A stretch of DNA of 64,000 bases from contig NC_134950.1 of the NCBI RefSeq assembly GCF_965638725.1, forward strand, positions 137,631,636 to 137,695,635, written 5' to 3'. The notes beneath the pieces were generated by a model, which saw only the letters and a program-made list of their open reading frames with translations, did no database searches and was not told the DNA's origin. A program made the translations under genes and the position numbers. Every line of letters starts with the position of its first letter. Within the stretch, counting starts at the first letter, position 1. This DNA comes from Aptenodytes patagonicus. Its lineage: Eukaryota > Chordata > Aves > Sphenisciformes > Spheniscidae. Positions 39,201-51,500 of the stretch are shown here, in pieces.

Positions 39201-40156
39201 AGTCTATGGTGTGGGAGGGTGAAGACACAACCCCTAACCTCTTCCAGCCTCCCAAGACAAAAGCAAAACAATCCCCAACGTCCGTCCCCAAGGAAACCTC
39301 GATCAAAGAAAGGTATTCGGCGGTGTCGGGTGTACGGGTGTGTTTATATGCATTTCACGGTATTTTGCGCTATGTATCCAGCGCTATCAGTGCGTGCAGC
39401 CAGGTTGACTCCTCTGTGCGCCGCCGGTGACCGGGACGGCTCTACCAAAGGTGTAAGAGCGACCGCTGCCCTGAATAGGACCAGCTTATCCTCGCCTCAC
39501 GGGCAGGAGGAAGGAGTCTCAAAGCAAGTGCTTTGAGATTGCCTGAACCGAAATGAGCTTTACGAAGCAGCCTTTTACTGGAGAGATGTTTGAACTCTAG
39601 TTGAAGGGGATTTAGGGGGAATGGAGAGACGATTCCAACAGTTACTACTGGGAATGCAATATCGGGTCCCCTACAATGCTTACTTAGGCTAATGGAGGTC
39701 CTGTCATTCAGCTCCCATTGCGCTGGGATACAGGGTAAACATTCCCCGGTGACCCTCTGCGTGCAGGTCCCCTCTTCAGGACATCATTAAAAGCATACAT
39801 GCACTTGCCTGACATCAATTGTCAGGCTGGCTCTCAGGGTTCAGAGATCCCGACAGAAAGCAGGAAAACAAGCCCAGTGGAGACCCGGCTCTGCGGCTGC
39901 GGGCTTTAAAGAGGCTGAAAATCGTTTGGTTGCGGGTGTGTAAGAAGAGACAAAAGTGCGCAGCAGGTAAGAGCGGAGGGTTTTGCCAAGAAGGAACTGT
40001 CCTTGATCGCTGTGACAGGATTGACTCGCTGGGGACTCCTCTCTCGGGAACATCCACGCGTCCCCGAGGGGGCTGCCTGTCTCCTCTCATCAGCATCACG
40101 GCGAGAAATTTTACAGCCGCTCTTTCTAGTCCTGCTAATCCTGTTATCCGGGGGGT

Positions 40157-40162
40157 TATAAA
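40157..40162 (+). promoter_or_regulatory. FERD3L: TATA box of FERD3L
   Basis: A perfect TATAAA stands 57 bases before the FERD3L ATG in an otherwise GC-rich stretch. Transcription would start near 40187-40190, giving a 5' UTR of only about 30 nt. No initiator evidence beyond spacing is available. Confidence 0.55.
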
Positions 40163-40219
40163 TATTAACGCCGCTGGGGCTGGGGATGGGGGACCAGATT
40201 AAGCCCTCTCTGAAGTAAG

Positions 40220-40792
40220 ATGTCAGCCGGCCTCTTCCCAGCCCACCAGCGCCCGGGGCTGCTGGATGAGCTGCACGGCAGAGCCCCGCAAGTGCCCTGC
40301 CCAGAGGGGTTGCTGGGAGCCTCGGTGCTGGATTTCGTGGCCGACCTCTCCCTCGGCGCCCCCCAGGGCCCCCCCCGGGCCGGGCCGAGCCTGGGGCTCT
40401 GCGAGGTCACCTCCGGGCCTCCCTTCGGGGACAGAGCCCTGTCGCTCCGGGAGGGGATGGCCCGGGGGCTGCCCCTGGCTGCCTTCGGAGATGGAGATCC
40501 CGAAGACGACGAGGAGGAGGAGGAGGAAGAGGAGAGGATGCGGAGCGCTTCCCTCCTGGACAGACCCAGGAGAAAGCGGGTTATCACCTACGCCCAGCGC
40601 CAGGCTGCCAACATACGGGAGAGGAAGAGGATGTTCAACCTCAACGAGGCGTTTGATCAGCTGAGGAAGAAGGTGCCCACCTTCGCCTACGAGAAGAGGC
40701 TCTCCCGGATAGAGACATTGCGCCTGGCCATAGTGTACATCTCCTTCATGACTGAGCTCCTGGATGGCTGCAGCAGGCAGGAGGCGAGCTAG
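40220..40792 (+). CDS. FERD3L: Fer3-like bHLH transcription factor (FERD3L / NATO3), single exon
   Basis: 190-residue nuclear class II bHLH factor that binds E-boxes, probably as a heterodimer with E-proteins; in vertebrates it acts in the ventral neural tube and floor plate/midbrain. Visible features: a conserved [10 protein letters not shown] segment (residues 36-45), an acidic stretch of Asp/Glu (91-105), a basic PRRKR cluster (116-120), and the bHLH at about 125-181 with NIRERKR (131-137; E134 and R137 are the E-box contacts), [15 protein letters not shown] helix 1 and [15 protein letters not shown] helix 2. The motif is almost identical to mammalian FERD3L. The start is well supported: an in-frame TGA sits at 40211-40213, and the ATG has A at -3. 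The N-terminus is longer than in mammals (about 166 aa in human), with extra residues before the [10 protein letters not shown] motif. The gene is intronless. TWIST1 follows 18.5 kb downstream on the same strand. Confidence 0.97.
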   Translation: MSAGLFPAHQRPGLLDELHGRAPQVPCPEGLLGASVLDFVADLSLGAPQGPPRAGPSLGLCEVTSGPPFGDRALSLREGMARGLPLAAFGDGDPEDDEEEEEEEERMRSASLLDRPRRKRVITYAQRQAANIRERKRMFNLNEAFDQLRKKVPTFAYEKRLSRIETLRLAIVYISFMTELLDGCSRQEAS

Positions 40793-41290
40793 GGAGGGCC
40801 GGGGCCCGGCGGGACGGGGCTGGGGGCCGGGCACCACCCACGGCACCGAGCAGGTGGCCCCGGGCGCCTCCCTCCTCGGGAGGCAGAGCCGTGCTCCTGC
40901 CTTGGCTTCTCACACCGCAGCCAGGACCACGTAGGTGTAGGATGCAAAACGAGGAGTGTTTGGAGAAGCGTGCGTTGCGGGCGGGGGAAAGGGGGGAAGA
41001 GGAGGGATGGAGAAGTTCAGTATGTGTAGATTTGCTAATATATATAATTGTTGTAAAGGGAAGGAGAAAAAAAAGGAAGGTGTGGGGACTTTTGGTTGTT
41101 GTTGCGTCGCCTTCTTGCTTTAAAATTTTGCCATTTGTTGCCTTGGAGAAAGGCTCGGCCCGGGCAGCAGAGCCGGTCTAGTTTGCGGAGTGGGTTTCCA
41201 GCGGATTCAGTTGCCTGCCCAGCTGCCTGCCAGGGACTAGGAAAATCTCGGCGTGTGCATTTTAACCTGGTGCTTTCTGCTTTTTTAAAA

Positions 41291-41743
41291 AATAAACAAC
41301 TCCCTTTTCTTCGAAATCCAGACTGCCAAGTCCATGCCGCGTGTCAAAGGGCCGGTAAAGCGGAACATCTGGACACAACCCCTTGTTGTCACGATTTTCT
41401 TCCAGGGACCAGTTCCGTCCTTGCGTGTGGGCGGCCAGCGCCGTCGCTCGCACCGAGCAGGAGCTGGCGGAGGAGAGCCCGGCGCTGCCCGGCGCGGCGC
41501 GGCGCGGCGCGGCGCGGTGCGGGGCGGCACGGCGGGGGGGAGGCGCGGCGGCTGGCCGGGCCGCCCCCCAGCCTCCCCGGCAGCGGCGGGGCCGGCCTGG
41601 GAAGCCGTCTGCGTCCGCCTGAGAGAGAAAACTTGTGGGCTTGTGGGCTTTGATTTTGGGGAGGTCAAGCGGAGACCTTTTCTCTCTCAGCGGATTCCCC
41701 CCCTCCCCATCTTTCATTGCTGCAAGGAGAGAAAATAAATAAA
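41291..41743 (+). terminator. FERD3L: candidate FERD3L polyadenylation signals
   Basis: AATAAA hexamers downstream of the FERD3L stop occur at 41291-41296 and, overlapping, at 41734-41743. The first would give a 3' UTR of about 0.5 kb, the second about 0.95 kb. Which is used cannot be told from sequence. Confidence 0.4.
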
Positions 41744-42130
41744 GAAATTCTGAAAAGCCGGGGTGGGAGGGAAGGGGGAAACCCGGGCCGGCCGGTCCCT
41801 GGGGATGGGGACAAGGGTCCACCGCGGGGATCGTTTTTTTAGCGTTATCTACTAATGCCTCGCAGCCGCTTGTTAGCAGGGGCGAGACCCAGGGAGAGGG
41901 GCAGCGGAGGGGGTGGCCGTGGCCGGGCTGGGACTGGGGCAAGGGGCCCGTGGGACTCCCCTAAAAGCCTCTCCGGCCCTTCCTGATGTGTCTCTGCCCT
42001 CCCGCTCCCCCCCCCCCCCGGCTCTCTCTGCTGCTGGCACCTTCCCTCGCCGCTGCCGGGGGAAAGACCTGGATTTCTCCCCGTATTTGCAGCGGGCGGG
42101 CAGCAACCAGCCTGCTCAGGGCCCAGTCCA
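41400..42130. promoter_or_regulatory. CpG island downstream of FERD3L
   Basis: Dense CpG sequence includes five perfect tandem GGCGC pentamers (41491-41515), a 13-C run (42007-42019) and a G-quadruplex-type string with four G-runs at 41760-41778. No gene is recognised in it, and the long ORFs on both strands reflect low stop density. It may be a continuation of the FERD3L island domain. Confidence 0.75.
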
Positions 42131-42199
42131 GCCTGCGATAAACTTAGGAGCGAAAGTCCCATCCGGGCCAGTGGTTCTGCACGACTTCGCAGGACAGCT

Positions 42200-45100
42200 T
42201 TTATCTCCGCTATATAAAATTGTCGTGATATTAGTGAAATCAAGATTTACCCTGGATTCAGGCTAGTATGGCTAAGATCTAAATCCCACCCTAATATCTC
42301 TTTGATTTCTTCTCTCTTGTTTTTGTCAGCTCCTGTGGTGACTCTTCTTCTTTTTCTCATTCCATTCACTTTAACGTTATCTTGAGTGAACTAATATCCG
42401 GTATTAATACTCTAATATTCTTTCTCTTTTCACTTGTTTCCTTGGTTTCTTTTTCCACTTGTTTTTGTTGACCTCCCTGACTCCACACATTGCATCTGCT
42501 CTCCAGTTGTCAGAACGCTTTTTTTCCAAGAGGCAGTTGGATAGTTAATGCAGCTGGTTCCTCTCTAGAAACTGGGGTGTTTCACCTCTTCAGATGGTTG
42601 TTGTTGTTTTTTTTCCTAAAAATAAAATGAGAAAAGGAACTAAGAATGAACCATGTTCCAAAATCAACAACTGTTCACATGACCCAGATGCATTTTACTG
42701 TTACCACTGTCTCAAGCAAAACGATGAAGACAAATTCTTTTAGGATAATGAAATGTGCAATTCAATATTCACTTCTTAGCACAATTTCTCTATGATCTCT
42801 ATACAACTGTGCTTTCCACAACATGATTATATATCTTTTCATATTTTTTTTTTCTTGCTCATGTTACTGGATAAAATTAGAACTCTATAGCACACAGAGT
42901 CTTAAGTTAAGAGATTCATAATGTAAACATGTCTGTAACAGATAATTCAAAAATTATTGGTTTTCTCTTCTTGGTTCAATAACAAAACATTGGGATTTGT
43001 TCAAGATCCAAGGTTTTCCCATACTTGTGTTAACGACTAAAGAAAAGCAGAAAGAAAATGTTACATTTTATTTTTAAATACAAATCAAAATCTGGATCCT
43101 GCGTTATGAATCCTGATTTTTAATGGATCACTGGAAATTTTGCAGCAGCAATACAGAACAGTAGTAACATTCTTATATGAACCACTGATTCTAAAAATAA
43201 CATTTGAACTTAAAAATGCAGTTGTGGTATAAGCCAATGAACACAATATGCAAACAGCACAGATAAAGTATCGAGATGCATTTCATGTTGCGTCAAAGAC
43301 TTTGGAGGAGCCTCTCAGCCGCACACTGATTTATAGGAGCTGAGAACCCGATGAAGGGGGCTTTAATTTTTTATGTTTCACGCTTTTCCAAAACTGGCAA
43401 GGATTTACCAGAACAGTAGCCTAGATGTCATTTTTTCTTAGACACCTGTGTTAAAAATAAAACAGGCCCTAATTACGCCCATGAAGAGCTCAGTGAAACA
43501 GTGAGATACCATACTGACCCACCACTTGGCCCATGCGGATGTGTTGAAGTCCTGGAAGCTCAGCCTGCTAAGAATATAAACAAATTATGGAAACATTGCA
43601 GACAAGCTTCTTGCTGGACTGCGATCCCATCTCCCTGAAATAACAAGACTGTGGGGTCCCTTCTCCCCTCGGCCTCGTCTCAATCCAAGATAGCTGCATC
43701 CTAGTCTGTGGAGTCACAGTGCAATAGAACAACATATCGGGCTTGGGAAGCCAGTGAAACCCTGGCCCTAAGGAAGTGAGTGCAAAAGTGCTGCTAACTT
43801 CAGTAAGGCTAGGATTTCACCCGCTGTAGTGAAAGGCCTTTCCCTTGCTCAGGAACCCTGCTGCCACCAAGGCTGAGGCCAATCGTGGTCCTTAGTCTCC
43901 CCAGAGCACCATGCCATTATCACCGCATTAAGAACAAAAACTGACAGTGTCAATTACTTCTGGGAAAAGATAATAAGGGGTTTTTTAAAGCCTTAGAGCT
44001 GTTTGATCATAGCCCATTTTTAGATCCTGGTCTGAGGCGGGTTTGTTTATATTCTCTTTGCCCACTGAAGGCTGCCTTTTGGTAGAAAGTTGAGTTCCCT
44101 TGAAGCTATCACATTACGATTAGTATTCAGACATGTAAACCAAAAAATAAGTCTAAATGAAATCATATTTGAGAGACATTTCCAAGCTTTCTAAGAGAAG
44201 TATAAATAATCAAATGATTTTGCAATCTATAGTCGGGCTGATCTTGTTTTACAGCTGCTCAACCTGAAAGTAGGTTTAAGCAAATTAGTGCTGGAAACAG
44301 AACAAAATATTATGATAGCACTGCAAACTCCTGCATCCACATTCTGACCAGCTACTATGGCCCCATGATTGGTGTTTATTATCGCATTTGTCAGCGTTTC
44401 CATTGTAAACACTCTAGTGTGGAGGGTTTATAACTCAGCTATAAAAATTCCCTTCAGGATGAAACTTGATAAGTGAAGTCTTAGTCCAACAACACTTTTT
44501 TTTTCTTTTACAAACTTTAAAATAAATTATTTTTTGAAGTCATGGGGGTACTAAGCAAAAGTGATGGAAAAGAGTTTTTGATTTATTTTTGTTCTCCTTC
44601 AGATCAGTTCTGCTTCTCAAAGAGATTTTCTATGTAGCCCTTTTGGTCCTTTCAATGACCTTGGACTTTTTGGTGGTTTTTTTTTTTTCATTAAAAATAG
44701 CCGAAATACTGAGGCTCAAAATGTGACTGTTGTGCATGCTGAGTCCCTATTTTCATAAGAATTTGTTGTTTTTACTAGGCTTGAATACTACCAATCTGCA
44801 ACAATGAAAGCCAAGCTTTTCCTACTACTTTTCCAACAGAACAGTTACAAGGTTGGATAGGTATGCTGGTTATAGTCTTTTTGTAGTACAGTAAAAATTG
44901 TTGTATTTTCTAAAAAGTTGCTAAATATAATCAGTTCAGATTATTTTCTCTTAAACTTTACTCCAAAAAGCATGTTTGTTTCAGATATTGAAATGAACAT
45001 TCATCACAGAAGTATACGCAGAATAAAAGAATTGAATGAATAAAAATAATCAGCTGCAATTGCCTTAAAAAATTAGCTTTTTAAGAACTGCAGCTCAGAT

Positions 45101-47490
45101 ATTATTTTAATATTTGCCTGTATTTCATCCAGATTTTACTTCTTCCCTTCTCTGTCCTAGTTTCAGGGGTAACCTTTGGTCTGGTTGGCACTAAATTTTA
45201 AGCTGCTGAAATTTTTCATAGCCACCACTCCGCTGATCACCAGCCACAGTCCAGTTCAGTGGTCCTTACACACCTGAAATTCCTATTCTTTCAAAGAAGT
45301 CAAAATAGGGGAGCAATCCTGTCATCTTTACTTTTGTATTGTTAATTTTCACACAAATATATGCTTGTAAGGACTGTAACGTATTCAAATTGTTGTGTGC
45401 ATTATATTATCTTAGTCTGGCTTATACCGCTCTCAAAGGCTTCAGTGCCGTAACTGTGACTCAGATCATCTCTGAGAGGGATTTTGAATGGTTCCCACAC
45501 AGAGTTATTGTAGTGCAGAAGGACAGGCTTCACTATTGTCACATGAAGCTTTATTTCAAACTAAAGTAACCAGACACCCTGAGTTGCTAGGCCTGTTTAT
45601 GCTTTTGTCACACCTCTGCCATAATTTCAAAAAGAGAGATAAAGAGCGTCCTGTTGGTTTAACTGTCTCTCTTTAGCTCTGAAAGCAGAAGAAAGATAAT
45701 AATTGTCCATGTTACTTCCAGTTCCGTCTTGTCTTGCTCCAAGCCTTACAGGGGTTCAAGGGAAGATAGTGCATTTTATGATTTTCTACACAGCAAAGAG
45801 GAAATCTGTGCATGGAGGGTCTTCACCGTAAATAAATGAACTGAGAGAAGCGGGAGAAGTTAATTCAGATGTTGATACTTTTTTTTTTTTCCTAGCATTG
45901 TTTACTTACTATACAATCTTTAACTTTGTTAATGAATTCTGACCTTGAAAACTTACAGTTACGAGAGGAAAGAGTGGTGACTATAGCACAAAGGATACAG
46001 GAAAAAATAAATGTACCACAGCAAATACCATCACTGCTTGAACATTTCAGGTTCATGTGGGATAGATGATGTCTCTGATCTGGATAAAAGATAGCTTAAC
46101 AAAGACTTTCAAAACAACCAGTGATTTAGGATGATGCACTTTTTGTGTGACCAAGATGAGATATCATATAAAGATCCTGATTTTTTGGAGGTCACTGCTG
46201 AAACAAAGGGCGTTAAAAAGTTGTGACCTGAAGCCATAGCCGTTATTTTGGTCTTTAATGGTGAAATGAAGGTGTGCAGCTCCACTAGCCCTTTCCTCTT
46301 CAGCTGTGACTAGTGATTGCAGTGCATTTACTGCTCACATCCAGTATTGCTGGAAAACTATATTGCATTTTACAGTGCCCTGGGATTCCTACCCAAGCTC
46401 TTAGGCGCTTGGCCGGGCTGCTTCTCTGTGGAAATCCGGGTGCAAAGGAGGCACTGGGCCTTGTCCCAGAGCCCTGCAGCGGGAAGGGGCCATGCAAAAA
46501 CCACCCACCCTAATAAATACGATGAGAGATTAGAAATTTAAAGAAAAGTTTCAATACACAGACAATACACAGAAACTTTGTAAGTGTAGGGGAAGATCCG
46601 ACAAAACCTTGATGCCCCGCTCCGACCCTGGAGCTGGTGGCTCTTTGAATTCACCTTTTACCCCTCCACTGCTCTGTTCCTCTCTCTCCTGGCGAACAGA
46701 GGGCCCTTGCAATACAAAGAATGTCTCCTTTAAAACGCATTTGTTTGAAAAATGAACGCAAAAGCCGGTAGAGCTAGATCCAGCCACAGCACATCAGATT
46801 TCATGTTGCAACAGTGTGCTACATTTTCTATTAAAGCTGGCGCCAGTGATCACATTCTGCCATTCAGTCCACTCTGTGTGGTTGTATATTTTCTTAATGA
46901 GGATCTGAAACCAGCCCCCTTCACTTAACTGACAGTCTGCCAGAATTATGCCATCTTTCCAAATGCAGAGATCATATGATCCATCTGTTGTCTGCAGCCA
47001 TGCAGGGGAAACATTTTCCAAAGAGAAATGTGGGTTGGCCCCAAAAGTATGTAATTATCCAAATGCTGAAGTGTTTCAGATGTTTCAAGGTGCTCTTGGA
47101 CCTGATCTTGGCCATCTAAGCTCCTATGAAGTCTTTTAGAATAATGTACATAACTAAGACATTGAGTTGGCAGGAAATTTTCAGAGTACAGGAATAATTT
47201 AAAAATTATTCTTAAATAACTTTGAGCTGAATCAGAGATTTAGGACTCAGCAATATCATCTGGGACATTTGGGAGTGCTTACACTTTTAAGTAGTTCACA
47301 TTTTTGTTGTTAATATTATCACATATAAAGCAAAAAGTAAAGAGCCTTAAGTGAATATGCAGAAAGATGTTTTAATCTATTTTTAATCATATTTTAATGA
47401 TATGCCAGAACACTGCAGTAACTCTGCAGCATCCTTGACTCTCATAACTGCAAACTACCAGATGCAAGAGAAGTTGTAGGATGATAAATA
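42200..47490. other. AT-rich intergenic region between FERD3L and TWIST1
   Basis: No gene recognised, only short ORFs. The block at about 43250-43560 is less repetitive and contains a TAATTA homeodomain core and a CACCTGTG E-box, so it is a weak candidate enhancer. A GC-richer patch with short ORFs on both strands at about 46370-47000 has no recognised content. Confidence 0.6.
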
Positions 47491-47501
47491 ATAGTCATGG
47501 A

Positions 47502-47680
47502 GAAAAAAGGAAAAGGAAAAAAAGGAAAAAGAAAGGAAAAGGAAAAGGAAAAAAAGGCGAAGGCGAAGGCGAAGGCGAAGGCGAAGGCGAAGGAAAAGGA
47601 AAAGGAAAAGGAAAAGGAAAAGGAAAAGGAAAAGGAAAAGGAAAAGGAAAAGGAAAAGGAAAAGGAAAAGGAAGGAAAAA
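47502..47680. repeat. (GGAAAA)n microsatellite with an internal GGCGAA block
   Basis: This is a purine-only hexanucleotide array on the + strand, apart from an internal block of six perfect GGCGAA units (47556-47591). The units differ from GGAAAA at two positions and introduce six CpGs. The 3' part (47592-47670) is a nearly perfect GGAAAA run; the 5' part is irregular. The open frames that run through it only reflect the six-base period. Confidence 0.95.
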
Positions 47681-48038
47681 GATGATTGAGAGACTGTGAA
47701 ATGAAGGGCTATCTCAGATCCTTCCCTGCCTTACTTGAAGACACGTGGAATTAATTTCATATTACATCTGAGCCAGTTTAAATTTTCTTTGCAGATATTT
47801 TGAATGTTGTTGAATCTGATTAAACTGATAGTTTAGGTCCTCATCAGGTGCCACCTCCTTGACATACTTAACCCAAATTTTAATTATGAGCAAATGGAGC
47901 TTTCACTTAAGTACGGATAACTGTGCTTGAACTACTAAACCAAGCCTTGGTAAGATGGAGTTCAAGTCCTGTTGCTGAAAACACCTTTACCAGCCCCAAG
48001 GTATTAAATTTGGAGACATGCACATGTCCATTACTTTA

Positions 48039-48461
48039 TGTGTTCAGTTTTGGACCCCTCACTACAAGAAGGACGTCGAGGTGCTGGAGCGTGTCCAGAG
48101 AAGGGCAACGAGGCTGGTGAGGGGTCTGGAGAACAAGTCTTATGAGGAGTGGCTGAGGGAACTGGGGTTGTTTAGCCTGGAGAAAAGGAGGCTGAGGGGA
48201 GACCTCATCGCTCTCTACAACTACCTGAAAGGAGGTTGTAGCGAGGTGGGTGTCGGTCTCTTCTCCCAAGTAACAAGCGATAGGACGAGAGGAAATAGCC
48301 TCAAGTTGCGCCAGGGAAGGTTTAGATTGGATGTAAGGAAAAATTTCTTTACTGAAAGAGTGGTTAAACATTGGGACAGGCTGCCCAGGGAAGTGGTGGA
48401 GTCCCCATCCCTGGAGGTATTTCAAAGACGTGTAGATGAGGCGCTTAGGGACATGGTTTAG
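48039..48461 (+). pseudogene. CR1 ORF2 C-terminal fragment (uninterrupted frame)
   Basis: The frame is open from the truncation point to the conserved stop after ALRDMV and encodes only the C-terminal ~140 residues downstream of the RT catalytic core ([20 protein letters not shown]… and [16 protein letters not shown]). It lacks the endonuclease and all RT catalytic residues. The ATG at 48018 lies in flanking DNA and is fortuitous. It has no independent function. Confidence 0.9.
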
Positions 48462-48548
48462 TGGACATGGTGGTGTTGGGTTGACGGTTGGACTCGATGA
48501 TCTTAGAGGTCTTTTCGAACCTCAATGATTCTATGATTCTATGATTCT
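48039..48548 (+). mobile_element. CR1 LINE, 3'-terminal ~510 bp fragment
   Basis: This 5'-truncated CR1 begins inside the RT C-terminal region and ends with the CTCGATGATCTTAGAGGTC block and about three ATTCTATG-type octamers. By eye it differs from the corresponding 32166-32670 segment of the CR1 at 31 kb at only about 25-30 positions of roughly 505, so both stem from the same or sister subfamilies. The preceding sequence is unrelated to CR1, which fixes the truncation point at about 48039. Confidence 0.93.
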
Positions 48549-48549
48549 G

Positions 48550-51500
48550 TCAACCATACATGGGTTGACAACAGCATAAGGTGATTCTCACAGTTATATG
48601 TTCCACACATCCAGGAACTGAATGATTACAGTATCCCCTCTCAGATCACAACTGCCATACCTATAGACTGAACCACATGATACTGAGGAAGTTCTGTGAT
48701 GTCAATAGCATGGGGTTTGCCCTTGGAAAGAAATGAGTTCTACCAAAGCTATGAGGAGAACATATGGTACTTGCCATATTTAAAATATACAAGCATATTT
48801 CCTGAAAAAAACCAGAGATTTCTCATATTCTCTTTGAGAGCAGTAGAAGCATGAATCTTCAGTGTCCCATTGGCCAAATCCTTTGAAGGATCCAGTGCAT
48901 AAGCCAGGTCTTTGACTGGAGAGGATTTTGGAGTACAAGGTCAGTGTTTTTTTGCCTCCAAGCTGAAAAAACATACTAGGTAGCTGAGAATGGCACAGAA
49001 AGTGAAAAGTTCTAACAACACCTCCTTCAACCCTGCTTCCTCTCCCAAAACACAGTTCTCATGAAGCTATGGGTCATTAGCATTATTTATTGGGAGGGTT
49101 TCTGAATCACTTCCATACCACAGAAACACCTAATATCACCCCAAAGATGCAGTGTGACCTCAGAGATAAAAAGAGGTGGCTTTATGCCCCAAGTCTTGTC
49201 TTTTGCTGAAAACATCCAATGACACATTCTCAAATGACAGGAAGTCCACTTGGAGATTGGCAATGTTTGCCTTGCAGCAGCATGGTGGAGATACTGGCGG
49301 CACCGTGGAGGTTTCCTAGTCAGTGAAAATCTAGGGACAACATGAGCTACATTTGCTGTGGTTTCTTTCCACTCTATGCATAATGCTAATACTACTTGTA
49401 TGGCGCTGCTCTCCTGCATCTGTATTGTAAATGGGGTGATGTTATCTGCATCATTTGCGGTGCCACAGCTGTTATTGGGGAGTCACTAAACCACTCCCTT
49501 CAGTTTTGGTGCCCTTGCAGTAGCACCTATTCCAGCGTGGATTTCAGATACCATTTTCAAATGCTCTTGAGCAAAGTTTAACGGCAACTTTTTGTCATGT
49601 AGTATTTTGCTAACCTCTATGACTTAAGGAGCAGTGGAAATTCTTTTTTGCCTCAATGAACAGTTTGGGAGGGTATGTGTGAAGAAATACAATGGCTCCC
49701 ATAACCACAAGGAATGAAAAAGCATCTTCTATCTCTTTATAGCAGTATAGCTTTCTTCTGATCTACACTAGGTCTGTGAGAATATGAATGGCTGTTTCTT
49801 GTAGTGATAGCTGAGTGACTGTATCGCCTTTTTCCCTCCTGTCTGTATGCCTTTGGGTTGGCCCCTTACCCTTCATGTGAGCAATTATGAAGTACCCCCT
49901 ATTATACATCTGATTTAGCATTAAGAACTTAATTTCTCAACAGTGTGTCTAATCTTTAAACAAGGTTATTTTTCTTCTTTTTTGGATGAAATTTACTACC
50001 CACAACGAATTCTGTGCGGAAATGGTAAGACTTAGACAGTTAACCTGCCAGCTACACTAACAAATCAGATAGTTTGACATCCAGACCAGACTATTAGTTC
50101 CTGCAATGAACTGACAACATGAAACCACAGATGGAAGGATTTGGTGTTGCAAAATTTTACCTGCCAAATTGGAAGCTACGTTGTCCTCTCGAAAGAGACA
50201 GCCCATTCTGGGATGCGTCTTCGAGAAGGAGAATGGGGCAGCTGTTTCACTTTGTACAGCAACATGACACAGTGTTATAGGAAAGAAAATACAGAAAATT
50301 ATCTTAGTTGATTGAAATTAAGCCAAATGACAGTGTGCCATACCACAGCCACTCAATTACATACGTTGAATGCAGATAAAGTTGTAGTTACCCATAATGG
50401 AATCTGGCCAGAAGACAACATCATGAGTCTTTCCAAGACACTAAAGGATCTCCACTGACCAAAAGTTTAACATGTTGGCTGATAATAACTAGGTTGAAGG
50501 CCATTTGGGGATAACCAAAATAGATCATAAATGTCACTGTAGATAGCATATGGCTGTAAGCCATTGCAATATAATTGATCAAACTTCTATCTCTTTGAAA
50601 GGAATGACAACCATTTTACCGTCAAATGATCCCCATTCAGCAAAAATTCCTGCAGACATACATCATCCGAATTACCCAAACCTCTGATACAATAACTACA
50701 AGGAAGCAGTGCAGTAAACACTGTGAGGCTGTAGTTTGTTTTTATATTGCTTACTTTTTTATTAAAAGGCATGCTGTTAAATACTATGTATTGTTGTAGA
50801 GAAAAGGATTACCAACTGAAGGTGTAAACTTCACTGTTTTGTAATAAAGCCCTTGCTATATTCCACTGCACATTCTCTGCCTTTAAATTAATTACATCTG
50901 CTGACACCAAGAGCTGTATTAGCCCATTTGCAAAGTGAGTAATAACAAAGAATAACATTAGATCAGACATTAGAAGGTTTCATAAACTTCTTGAATATGA
51001 ATTGAGACATGAACCTGAACATATTCTAGTCAAGAGAGTAGTTTGGAATTAAGCCTCTGCTCTGACTTTGAAAATCTGGGCCATATCTTACTGCTTAGGG
51101 TCCAGCCCATAGATGTACCACTCAGCTCAAATCATCTTTGCGCTTACTGGGTCAACATACTCTAACAACAACATTTCTACCATGAAGTAAAATGTGGATG
51201 TTTTGAAGACTGAGAACAAATTACAACCTTCATGCAAAGGACTATTTTTTAATTGTGGAAAATTCCACAAATTCAGCTAAAGACTAAGGAACAATGACTG
51301 ACCCTTTACTCCAAAGGCAGCCTCTTTTAAATAGTTCTTTTTATTCAACAATACTCTCAGGCTGGACCTGTTTTCATTTTTATTTTAAGTTTAATTGACC
51401 CATTTTAGGGCTTGATCCAAAGCCCACTGAAACACTCCCCTTGACATCAAAGGATTTTGGACCAAGTCCTTAATGAATGCAAGCACAAATGTTCTAAAAG

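Noticed and set aside
47481..47699. Lys/Gly/Glu-rich repeat ORFs at the hexamer array
   Set aside because: Artefact of the GGAAAA/GGCGAA repeats.
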